Of a stretch of 33,456 bases of DNA, positions 7,219 through 15,001 are shown piece by piece. A program made the position numbers and the translations under genes. The notes under the pieces are model-generated. The model was not told the origin of the DNA. It worked only from the letters and a program-made list of their open reading frames with translations, and ran no database searches. Numbering within the stretch: position 1 is the stretch's first letter; each line of letters begins with the position of its first letter. Source of the stretch: Phycisphaerales bacterium (GTDB lineage Bacteria > Planctomycetota > Phycisphaerae > Phycisphaerales > SM1A02); the NCBI GenBank assembly GCA_009691805.1, contig SIAK01000023.1, positions 1 to 33,456 of the forward strand, given 5' to 3'.

Positions 7219-8226
7219 GTGGAGACTGACGCGCATCCAACTTCCTCAGCGTTGATTGGAATCGGGCTTGTAGGGCTTGGTTTCATGGGGCGAACCCATG
7301 CTGCGGCGTTCGCTGCGAGTGGACGCGCGCGGATCCATGCGATCTACGACCGCAATCCTGATGCACTCACTTCGGTGAGAGGCGCGAACAGTATTGACAC
7401 AGGCAGTGCAGCAGCAGCGGCGGCACTTGCGGATGCGCGACAGATGACGAGTGTCGAAGCGATGTTTGCAGACCCCGAGGTGCAATTGGTGTCCATTACG
7501 ACGCCCACCGACTCGCATGTCGAACTCGCGCTTGCTGCGATTGCCGCGGGAAAACATGTGCTTGTAGAGAAACCTGTGTCGCTCGATCCTGCGGCTATTC
7601 GCTCGATTGGCGATGCAGCCGCAGCGAAAGGAGTACTCGCGATGCCCGCACATTGCATGCGCTTCTGGCCGAGTTGGGTGTGGATGCGGGAGGCGATCAA
7701 GAGTGCGAAACTCGGAACTCCTTTGCGCGCGCGCTTTCAACGGATGGGGCAAGCGCCAAGTTGGAGCAAAGACTTTTATCTCGATGACGCTCGCTCAGGC
7801 GGCGCGGCAATTGACCTCCACATCCACGATGCAGACTTCGTTCGCGCTGCATTTGGCGAACCGACATCCGTGCACGCGTCAGGTTCGCGCCGTCACATCG
7901 TCAGTGCCTACGGATTCGCGGGTGGATTGCGCGTGACCGCAGAAGGCGCATGGGTTGATGACCCGAACTTCGCGTTCGTGATGACAGCAGTCATTGAGTG
8001 TGAGCGAGGCACGCTGGATTTTCGTCTCGGTCGCAAGCGCGAGCTTCTGTTTCGTCAGAATGGCACGGAGGTCGAAGTGCCCGTGGCTGCGGGCACAGGC
8101 TACGACGGTGAAGTGCGCGCGCTGTTGGACGCGATCGCGTGCGGTGCAAGTGAAGCACCCGTCACGATGGAAGAAGCGGCGAAGACGCAGGAACTTCTGC
8201 AGCGCGAGTTGCTCGCGATTCCGTGA
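7219..8226 (+). CDS. Gfo/Idh/MocA family NAD(P)-dependent oxidoreductase
   Basis: A 335-aa protein, normal for the family. The N-terminal Rossmann fold shows GLVGLGFMGRTHAAAF (dinucleotide loop), 'VQLVSITTPTDSHVE' and the catalytic-lysine motif VEKPVS near residues 117-119. The C-terminal substrate domain has the typical 'DLHIHDADFVRAAFG' with paired His and Asp. Members act on sugars, inositols or related polyols. The exact substrate cannot be read from sequence. The GTG start at 7219 follows the previous stop with no gap, so translation is probably coupled to the upstream gene. It ends 15 bp from the convergent thioredoxin-like gene. A second, more distant member of the same superfamily lies at 10923-12209. 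Confidence 0.88.
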   Translation: METDAHPTSSALIGIGLVGLGFMGRTHAAAFAASGRARIHAIYDRNPDALTSVRGANSIDTGSAAAAAALADARQMTSVEAMFADPEVQLVSITTPTDSHVELALAAIAAGKHVLVEKPVSLDPAAIRSIGDAAAAKGVLAMPAHCMRFWPSWVWMREAIKSAKLGTPLRARFQRMGQAPSWSKDFYLDDARSGGAAIDLHIHDADFVRAAFGEPTSVHASGSRRHIVSAYGFAGGLRVTAEGAWVDDPNFAFVMTAVIECERGTLDFRLGRKRELLFRQNGTEVEVPVAAGTGYDGEVRALLDAIACGASEAPVTMEEAAKTQELLQRELLAIP

Positions 8227-8241
8227 ACAGGTGAAGCGCGC

Positions 8242-9363
8242 TTACTTGGATGCGAGCGCGAGTTTGATCGCGTCTTCAACGCTTCCGTTCCGCACATCCG
8301 CAGCGAAGACCTTGCCGTCGCGACCGATGATGTGATAGTCAGGAAAGCCATCATTTCCATAGGCTTTCGCGGTCTTTTGGTAGGGATCAACGCAGCAGAG
8401 GTAGGAGATCCCGCGGTCTTTGATCGTGTCGAGCATCTTGTCGCTTCCGCGCTTGGCGCAGACGCCGATGAAGACAACGCCGGCTTTCGCGTATTGCTCT
8501 GCGAGCGCGTTGTTCTTCGGGATACTCGCGATGCACGGGCCGCACCAGGTCGCCCAGAAATCGAGCACGACGACTTTGCCCTTCAATGCTGCGAGTGTGA
8601 CGGCGTCGCCATTGGCGAAGTCGCTGACGTCAAGCGCTGGCGCAGTGTCGAGCGCTTCTAACTTCGACATTGCAGCGCGATGCGCAGAGTCGCCTTCGAG
8701 AAGTTCGCTGCGTGCTGAGGCTGCGGGCTCTTTCGTCGCAGGAGCAGCGCTCGTTGCGTCGGGCATCGTGCCGCTCAAAAGCGCTTCAACGGCGGGGCGC
8801 ACAAACTCAGGTTGCAAACCGATCGCGCGCACGATGCCTTCGCGATCGACGATCGCGTAGGTTGGATAGAACGAAACGTTCCACGCAGTGATAGTTGCCT
8901 TCGTCGCGACGGCATTCGAATAGGTCATACCTTTCTCGGCGATCATCGCGTCGAGTTTGTCGACCCCGCGCGACGGTTCATGTGCGCCGATGATGACGAC
9001 ACCTTTCTCGGCGAGCTCTTTCGACATCGCGACATTCTCAGGAATCGCGGCGCGGCATGGCGGACACCACGTTGCCCAGAAGTCGATGACGACGATGCTT
9101 CCCTTCAACTTCGCGAGGTCTTGCTCAGCACCGCGCCAGTCGGTCAACGCGAGCGCAAGGGCTGGTTTTCCCGTCATTTCCACATGCTTGGCAGCAGTTG
9201 CACCGATGCGCCAGAACCACGCTTCTGGAAATGTTGCAGCGGTTGTCGGCGCTGCGACCTTTGGTGCGCTGAGTGGAATGGCCGGAGGATCTGCGCAGAC
9301 AGGCTGCGCAGAAACGAGCAGCGAGCTTGCGAGGATGGCGAGAGATAGGTGGAGGTGTGGCAT
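8242..9363 (-). CDS. Secreted protein with two TlpA-like thioredoxin domains
   Basis: A 373-aa exported protein. The N-terminus is a signal peptide (hydrophobic LAILASSLLVSA, likely cleaved after CADPP-type Ala). Two TlpA/ResA-like thioredoxin domains follow: the first with DFWATWCPPC (Cys100 and Cys103), the second with DFWATWCGPC (Cys274 and Cys277). Each is preceded by a 'LKG.VVVIDFWA' strand. The linker (about 200-235) is Ala- and Ser-rich. Such domains reduce or isomerise disulfides outside the cytoplasm, for example in cytochrome maturation, but no cytochrome genes are here. The two active sites differ (CPPC and CGPC), so they may have different redox potentials. The gene lies 38 bp after the repeat-protein gene on the same strand and is probably co-transcribed with it. 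Confidence 0.9.
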   Translation of the reverse strand: MPHLHLSLAILASSLLVSAQPVCADPPAIPLSAPKVAAPTTAATFPEAWFWRIGATAAKHVEMTGKPALALALTDWRGAEQDLAKLKGSIVVIDFWATWCPPCRAAIPENVAMSKELAEKGVVIIGAHEPSRGVDKLDAMIAEKGMTYSNAVATKATITAWNVSFYPTYAIVDREGIVRAIGLQPEFVRPAVEALLSGTMPDATSAAPATKEPAASARSELLEGDSAHRAAMSKLEALDTAPALDVSDFANGDAVTLAALKGKVVVLDFWATWCGPCIASIPKNNALAEQYAKAGVVFIGVCAKRGSDKMLDTIKDRGISYLCCVDPYQKTAKAYGNDGFPDYHIIGRDGKVFAADVRNGSVEDAIKLALASK

Positions 9364-9401
9364 GGGAGATTCCAGTGCGCGCGACGTGTTCGCGCGATGT
9401 G

Positions 9402-10757
9402 TTAGCGCGAGGTGCTGAAGCTCTTCTTCTCAGTTCCGTCTGCGTTGAACACGACGATGTCGCCGCAACCCTTTTCATTCGTGCCGATGCGTGCGAGATC
9501 TTTGCCTTGCGCGCTACGCAGCACAAGCGCACCACCCGGAGCATCGGTAGCAACACCAGCTGCAACCACAGGTGCGCCCGTTGCGTTCGAGATGGAAATC
9601 AGTCCGCCCGCCGGTGCAGAAATCATCGTGACCGCCCGCTTGCCGTTGCGAGCGAGCAAGAACGATGCGCCATCATCTTTGCCGCCTTCGGCAACGATGA
9701 CTGCATGACCTTCACCGCTCGCGATCGCGAATCGTCCCGCGCCATCGGCGTTCGCAGCGACTGCAAACACAGGCACTTTCGCATCATTGAAGACTTGCAA
9801 CGTGCCGCCAGTTGATTCTCCAGCACTCGCGCCTGCGAGCAGCAACGGATTTCCGGCAGCGGTGCGGCAGAGCAGCGTTCCGCCTTCCTTGCTCCCATCA
9901 AGTTCAACGAGTGCTTGTCCTTGCGAATTGAGGACCGCGATGCTTGCACCTTCGCCATCGGTCGAGAGTTTCGCAGCGCCCAGAGAGTCGCCTGCGAGCA
10001 TGAAGCACTCCGCAGCGTTCGCGCGCGCAGCGATGCGTCGAGCGCCATCGGGTGATGCGAGATCGAACTCCGCGCCATCCGTGCCCGCGCGCAATCGTCC
10101 AACGACTCCGCCCTTCGCGGAGTTGATCGCGAGGCTGCCACCATCTTCACCAGATCCAAGAATGAGCGCGTCGCGGTTTTCGGAATCACCGATGCGCAGG
10201 GCAGCTCCTAGCGTGCTCGCGTTCGCACCAAAGACTGCGAGGCCTCGCGCGTTCGTCAGCGCAATCGCGCCGCCATCTTCGGTGGATGCGAGCATCGCGC
10301 CGCTGCGACCGGCCGTTGAAACTTCGACGCGTCCACCGCCGCGCGTTGCAAATGCGCCGACGGCGAGATCACCGTTGGAATTCCAAATCGCGAGGTCACC
10401 GCCTGAGATTGCAGCGCTCGCGCGAAGCACATTTTGTCCGCTCTTGTTCCAAAGATCGAGCCGACCTCCATCGGGTGCGGCAGTCGCAAGGAAAACGACC
10501 CGATTCTGGCTGTCCACCACTTCGAGTCGGTTCGTTTGAATGAGCGGAAGCACATCTTTCGACGCGGTCGTGAGCCCGAGCAATCCAGTGCCGAGGAGTG
10601 CAATCGCACTGATCGCAGCGCACTTCCATCGCCTTGCTTCTCGACTTGCGCGAACGACTTCGGCAGTAAGACCGAGTTCCAATGCATCGAGTCGAGCGGA
10701 AAGGATTTCGGATGAAGTCGAATTGGGCATGGTCGATAGTGCGGTGCGTTCGGTCAT
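9402..10757 (-). CDS. Membrane-anchored protein made of ~16 beta-type 22-residue repeats
   Basis: A 451-aa protein of unknown function. Residues 15-43 are helical and charged, possibly a short coiled coil. Residues 46-64 form one membrane helix (CAAISAIALLGTGLLGL), so the rest is predicted to be outside the cytoplasm. From about residue 75 to 445 I count some sixteen units of 21-25 residues. Their shape is 'sG..v..l.a...GG.l.l.N', as in GGRLDLWN, GGDLAIWN, GGRVEVST, GGAIALTN, GGSLAINS, GGTLQVFN and GGALVLRS. Regular Gly turns alternating with hydrophobic strands suggest a beta-helix or solenoid, as in adhesins or scaffold proteins. The start is uncertain: ATGs occur at 10766, 10757 and 10730; 10757 has a weak GAG 9 nt upstream. 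It is followed by the tandem-thioredoxin gene. Confidence 0.8.
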   Translation of the reverse strand: MTERTALSTMPNSTSSEILSARLDALELGLTAEVVRASREARRWKCAAISAIALLGTGLLGLTTASKDVLPLIQTNRLEVVDSQNRVVFLATAAPDGGRLDLWNKSGQNVLRASAAISGGDLAIWNSNGDLAVGAFATRGGGRVEVSTAGRSGAMLASTEDGGAIALTNARGLAVFGANASTLGAALRIGDSENRDALILGSGEDGGSLAINSAKGGVVGRLRAGTDGAEFDLASPDGARRIAARANAAECFMLAGDSLGAAKLSTDGEGASIAVLNSQGQALVELDGSKEGGTLLCRTAAGNPLLLAGASAGESTGGTLQVFNDAKVPVFAVAANADGAGRFAIASGEGHAVIVAEGGKDDGASFLLARNGKRAVTMISAPAGGLISISNATGAPVVAAGVATDAPGGALVLRSAQGKDLARIGTNEKGCGDIVVFNADGTEKKSFSTSR

Positions 10758-10922
10758 AAAATGCATCTCAATCGGTAGGAGGCGAGTAACTCGCAGAATG
10801 TGCTTCGAGCGCCTGATCGGTGTTTAGCATACGGATCCCGTAAAGTCTGCGCTTCACCACCCTCGAAGGGGTCGTGAGTCGTGTGGTTGCGCGTGTTGAG
10901 AACATTGCTCGGAGAATCAAGG

Positions 10923-12209
10923 ATGACGCAGAAATCAAGAGGCAGTAGTGCAACACCGAGTGTGCATGTGCCATCCGCGCAGCCGAAGGCGGCAGGGCGG
11001 GATGGAGCATTGGGCGTTGCGATCCTTGGCACGAAATTCATGGGTCGAGCGCATTCCAATGCGTGGGGAAAGTGCGCGCAGTTCTTCGACCTCAAACGCC
11101 CACCGCGGATGATTGTTGCAGCGGGACGCAATGCGTCTGAGACCGAAGCATTCGCGCAGCGTTGGGGTTGGTCGCGCGCGTGCACGCAGTGGCGTGAGGT
11201 GTTGCAAGCGGATGATGTTGATCTGGTTGATGTTTCGACACCGAATCATCTGCACGCAGAGATGTCGATTGCCGCGCTCGAAGCGGGCAAACACGTCGCG
11301 TGCGAGAAGCCGCTCTCGAGCACGCTTGCAGACGCGAAGCGCATGGTGCTCGCCGCGCGCGCCGCGAAGAAGAAGGGCGTGCACACATTTGTCTGGTTCA
11401 ACTACCGACGCTGCAGCGCCGTTGCGCTCGCGCATCGACTCGTGAAGGAAGGCAAACTTGGACGCATTTTTCATGTGCGCGCGAGCTACCTACAAGATTG
11501 GGGTGGACCCGACACGCCGTTGCTCTGGCGCTTCCAATCGGATCAAGCAGGTTCAGGCGCGCATGGTGATTTGAACGCGCATCTCATCGACATGGCGCGA
11601 TTCATCACCGGCGATGAGATTATCGAAGTTGTGGGCGCGATTGAAGAGACGTTCATCAAGGAGCGCGCGATCGTTGCATCGCACTCCGAGGCACTCTCAG
11701 CGAGCAAGAAATTGAAGGGCGGGAAAGGCGTGACGAAGAGTTCCGGCAAATCGACCGTCGATGATGCGGTGCTCTTTCTTGCGCGATTCAAGCATGGCGC
11801 GGTGGCGAGCTTCGAAGCGACGCGGCTTGCAACGGGCAATCAAAATCGCAACACGATTGAAATCAACGGTGAACTCGGCTCGGTGAAGTTCGATTTCGAA
11901 CGGATGAATGAACTGCAGTGGTGGGATGGAACGCTTGATCCGAAGTTGCGCGGCTGGAGCCGCATCATGTGCACCGATGCGAGTCACCCTTACGGCGGAC
12001 ACTACTGGCCAGCGGCGCATGTCGTCGGCTACGAACACGGCTTCGTCAGTCAAGCGGCGGATATTGCAGCGGTGCTTGGTGGCGGCGCGAGCGTTGTGCC
12101 GTTGCCGGATTTCGAAGACGCGCTGAAGACGCAGTGTGTGCTTGAGGCGGCGATTCGGAGCGCGCGCGAACATCGTGCAGTTCCGATTCGTGAATTGGAT
12201 AAGTTTTGA
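10923..12209 (+). CDS. Gfo/Idh/MocA family oxidoreductase (second copy, long form)
   Basis: A 428-aa protein. A short polar leader (residues 1-28) precedes the Rossmann fold: AILGTKFMGRAHSNAW, 'VDLVDVSTPNHLHAEM' and the catalytic-lysine motif CEKPLS near 128-130. The second domain has GAHGDLNAHLIDMARFITG, where members often read 'GD.GSH.iD'. At 428 aa it exceeds the common ~340-390 aa. The extra length includes a Lys/Ser-rich insert (SASKKLKGGKGVTKSSG, about 258-275), probably a surface loop. The start at 10923 is chosen from GGAG about 8 nt upstream. The stop overlaps or abuts the squalene-hopene cyclase start (TTGA at 12206-12209), so the two genes look co-expressed. A role in sugar or polyol metabolism is likely, but the substrate is unknown. 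Confidence 0.87.
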   Translation: MTQKSRGSSATPSVHVPSAQPKAAGRDGALGVAILGTKFMGRAHSNAWGKCAQFFDLKRPPRMIVAAGRNASETEAFAQRWGWSRACTQWREVLQADDVDLVDVSTPNHLHAEMSIAALEAGKHVACEKPLSSTLADAKRMVLAARAAKKKGVHTFVWFNYRRCSAVALAHRLVKEGKLGRIFHVRASYLQDWGGPDTPLLWRFQSDQAGSGAHGDLNAHLIDMARFITGDEIIEVVGAIEETFIKERAIVASHSEALSASKKLKGGKGVTKSSGKSTVDDAVLFLARFKHGAVASFEATRLATGNQNRNTIEINGELGSVKFDFERMNELQWWDGTLDPKLRGWSRIMCTDASHPYGGHYWPAAHVVGYEHGFVSQAADIAAVLGGGASVVPLPDFEDALKTQCVLEAAIRSAREHRAVPIRELDKF

Positions 12210-12220
12210 ATCCACCCGCG

Positions 12221-14284
12221 ATGCATCAGCGATCCATGGACTCGTCCGCAATCTCTTTCGCACAGATGGAAACGCATCTCGCGCGAGCTGTTGCTGCGTT
12301 GACGCAACTCCAGCGTGCGGATGGGCATTGGTGCGGTGAACTCGAGGGCGACTCGATCTTGCAGAGCGAGTACCTCTTGATGAAATGGATCTTGGGGCAA
12401 GAGGGCGCGCCGCTGGTCGATGGATCGGGCGCCGAAACATTGCGCGCGATGGTCGCAACCATTCGAGCGCAGCAGCGTGAAGATGGTTCGTGGGGTCAGT
12501 ATCCGGGCGCTGGGATCGATCTTTCTGCGACAGTGAAGGCGTACTTCTGCCTCAAACTCTTCGGCGACGCGCCTTCGGATGCACACATGCGCCGCGCGTG
12601 CGCACTCGTGCGCAAACACGGCGGTGCTGAAGCGTGCAACTCCTTCACGAACTTCTACCTCGCCGCGCTTGGACAGATTTCATGGAACGCAGTCCCTGCA
12701 ATTCCGCCTGAAATCGTCGATCTTCCGAAGTGGTGCTTCTTCCACTTAGAGAAAGTTAGCGCGTGGAGTCGCACGATGATCTTGCCGCTTGCGATCGTCT
12801 CGTCGCGACGGCCGACGCGCGAACTCCCGAAGGCGTTGTGCATTGATGAACTCTTCGTCGATCACAAACTGCGCCACAAGATGAAGTCGAAGGTTGATGC
12901 GCGCTCGCGATGGACCGCATGGTTCTTGCGAGTCGATGCACTTCTGAAGTGGGCGCATCGATTCGGACCCATCGCGTGGCGCAAGGGTTCGATCGATCGC
13001 GCATTCGCGTGGATCGCCGCGCGGGCGGGGCAGGATGGCGAAGCTGCAACCGACGGATTGGGCGCGATTTTTCCGCCGATGGTGTATTGGCAGATCGTCT
13101 TGCACTCGCTCGGCTATGCGCGCACCTGCCCGTTGGTTGTGCGTGCGGAGCAAGATCTCGATGCGCTCCTCGTGCGTGTCGGAACTGGCGCGGAGATGCG
13201 AGTTCGTGTGCAGCCGTGCTTCTCTCCAGTGTGGGATACAGGCATCGCGCTGAGCGCACTCGCGGATTGCGGATTTGGTGCTGGTGACGAAATCACTCAA
13301 CGCGCGTGCGCGTGGCTGCGCGCGAAGGAGTGTGTGTATCGCGGCGATTGGGTTTCGAATCTTGAGTCGGATGCGCGCGGGAGTGGTTGGTTCTTTGAAT
13401 ACAACAACGCGTTCTATCCAGATTGCGATGACACGGCGATGGTGGCGATGTCGCTGCTGCGAACGGGCGACGCTGCTGCGAAGGCTGCTGCAACGCGCGG
13501 CGTGCAGTGGTTGTTGACGATGCAGAACCGCGATGGTGGATGGGCGGCGTTCGATCGCACGGAAGATCGCGCGATTCTTGAGTGCGTTCCGTTTGCCGAT
13601 CACAACGCGATGCAAGATCCCTCTTGTCCGGACATCACAGGTCGCGTGCTTGAGTGCTTCGCGTGGCATGGATTTCAGCAGGAACACGCGAGTGTGCGCG
13701 ATGCGATTGCCTACATCACTTCGCATCAGCAGCCTGATGGAAGTTTCTACGGTCGCTGGGGTGTGCACTATCTCTACGGAACATGGCAGGCTGTCATCGG
13801 TCCCATACGGTGCGGCGTGCACCCAATGGAGCCGTGGATTCAGCGTGCGGGAGCGTGGGTGAAATCCGTGCAGAAGGCGGATGGAAGTTTCGGCGAGAGT
13901 TGTGCTGCGTACGAGAACGATTCCGCGAAGGGCAAGGGCGCATCGACGGCGAGTCAAACGGCGTGGGGTGCGATGCTGCTGCTTGAAGTCTTCGGCAAGG
14001 ACGATCCCGATGTGCGCCGCGCGATCATGTGGCTGTGCAGAACGCAACTCGATGACGCGAGCGCTGCGGATCCGATTTCCAACCCTGATCAGGATGCGGC
14101 GGGTAGTTGGTCGGAGTCCATCCCTACGGGCACAGGTTTTCCTCGCGTGTTCTATCTTCGCTACCACCTCTATCGCTTGTATTTTCCCGTGATGGCAATG
14201 GGCCGATTTCTTGCGGCGCATGGCGCCGGAATCCCAGGAAAACGCCTGCAAGATCGTGGTGTTCGCGCCGGGCTCTTTGGGTAG
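12221..14284 (+). CDS. shc: Squalene-hopene cyclase
   Basis: A 687-aa terpene cyclase that folds squalene into hopene or diplopterol, the precursor of hopanoid membrane lipids; a monotopic membrane enzyme. Motifs: 'QRADGHWCGELE' near the N-terminus, several QW repeats (QREDGSWG, QNRDGGWAAF, QQPDGSFYGRWG, QKADGSFGES), and the catalytic DCDDTA at 401-406 in 'YPDCDDTAMVAMSLL'. The C-terminal GTGFPRVFYLRYHLYR is diagnostic of bacterial cyclases rather than sporulenol synthase. The proton-donating aspartates are intact; the variable position is Cys, where many bacterial enzymes have Val. The start could be TTG 12206, ATG 12221 or ATG 12236; none has a ribosome site, and TTG 12206 overlaps the previous stop. 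Other hopanoid genes (hpn) are not in the window. Confidence 0.95.
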   Translation: MHQRSMDSSAISFAQMETHLARAVAALTQLQRADGHWCGELEGDSILQSEYLLMKWILGQEGAPLVDGSGAETLRAMVATIRAQQREDGSWGQYPGAGIDLSATVKAYFCLKLFGDAPSDAHMRRACALVRKHGGAEACNSFTNFYLAALGQISWNAVPAIPPEIVDLPKWCFFHLEKVSAWSRTMILPLAIVSSRRPTRELPKALCIDELFVDHKLRHKMKSKVDARSRWTAWFLRVDALLKWAHRFGPIAWRKGSIDRAFAWIAARAGQDGEAATDGLGAIFPPMVYWQIVLHSLGYARTCPLVVRAEQDLDALLVRVGTGAEMRVRVQPCFSPVWDTGIALSALADCGFGAGDEITQRACAWLRAKECVYRGDWVSNLESDARGSGWFFEYNNAFYPDCDDTAMVAMSLLRTGDAAAKAAATRGVQWLLTMQNRDGGWAAFDRTEDRAILECVPFADHNAMQDPSCPDITGRVLECFAWHGFQQEHASVRDAIAYITSHQQPDGSFYGRWGVHYLYGTWQAVIGPIRCGVHPMEPWIQRAGAWVKSVQKADGSFGESCAAYENDSAKGKGASTASQTAWGAMLLLEVFGKDDPDVRRAIMWLCRTQLDDASAADPISNPDQDAAGSWSESIPTGTGFPRVFYLRYHLYRLYFPVMAMGRFLAAHGAGIPGKRLQDRGVRAGLFG

Positions 14285-14287
14285 ACT
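14282..14287 (+). promoter_or_regulatory. TANNNT box at the shc stop codon, before the sigma-factor gene
   Basis: TAGACT includes the shc stop codon (TAG at 14282-14284) and ends 6 nt before the sigma-factor ATG. There is no Shine-Dalgarno site in between. Confidence 0.3.
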
Positions 14288-14293
14288 AAGTTG

Positions 14294-14935
14294 ATGCAGG
14301 CGGAGACGAATGGCGAGAAAGTCCCTCTCACGGCAGAACGCTGCGCGTTTGATGCGCTCGTGACGACCGCGTATCCGCAGTTGCGATCCGTGGCGGCGCG
14401 GGAACTTGGTCGGTTTTCCGGCGCATCGCGGATTTGTCAGGATCCAGATTCAATTCTTGCGGAGGGACTCAAAAACATCCTTGGCCAGCGCAAGTTTCCC
14501 GAGAATCTTGGGCAACTCCGCGGCGTGATGACGGAGGCGATTCGTCGTGCCCTCATTGATCGATCGCGCAGTCGCAACGCATGTAAGCGCGGTGGTGGCG
14601 CTGCGGATTCCGATGCCGAACTGTTGGACATTGCGGATCCGCAAACCGCAGGCGGCATCGTGGCAAACAACGAAGCGGTCGCGCGTGTGGAGCGAGGGTT
14701 TCTCGCGCTTCTGGAAGTTGAACCGCGCCGCGCTGAGTGCTTGTGGCTCGCCACGCAGGGCAGGATGTCAAACCGCGCGATTGCGGAGCATATGAAGGTG
14801 AGCCTGCCCACGGTGGAGCGCGACATCAGCTTCGGCAAGGCGTGGATCGCTGAGTATCTTGATGATTCGCGCAATCTTCCGATTCCGAGCCCGAATGGTG
14901 ATGGGTCGTCGTCCGTTCTGCGCGTTCGACATTAG
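14294..14935 (+). CDS. ECF-like RNA polymerase sigma factor (TIGR02999-type)
   Basis: A 213-aa protein. The N-terminal sigma-2-like part has 'LVTTAYPQLRSVAARELGRF' and 'LRGVMTEAIRRALIDRSRSR', typical of the TIGR02999 group that is expanded in Planctomycetes. The C-terminal sigma-4 helix-turn-helix is 'MSNRAIAEHMKVSLPTVERD' followed by 'FGKAWIAEYL'. It would direct RNA polymerase to a specific promoter set, probably under control of the kinase encoded 66 bp downstream; such sigma-kinase pairs are common in planctomycetes. No anti-sigma gene is visible. The ATG at 14294 is preferred over a TTG one codon upstream. The target promoters cannot be inferred. Confidence 0.88.
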   Translation: MQAETNGEKVPLTAERCAFDALVTTAYPQLRSVAARELGRFSGASRICQDPDSILAEGLKNILGQRKFPENLGQLRGVMTEAIRRALIDRSRSRNACKRGGGAADSDAELLDIADPQTAGGIVANNEAVARVERGFLALLEVEPRRAECLWLATQGRMSNRAIAEHMKVSLPTVERDISFGKAWIAEYLDDSRNLPIPSPNGDGSSSVLRVRH

Positions 14936-15001
14936 GAGCGGATGCGGCGATGGTCGCGTCTGTTGGTGAAGGTTTGACTCGTCGAGGTTTCAAATTTTGC
15001 G

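Noticed and set aside
12746-14251. A 501-aa minus-strand open frame inside the squalene-hopene cyclase gene
   Set aside because: Shadow frame; all cyclase motifs are on the plus strand.
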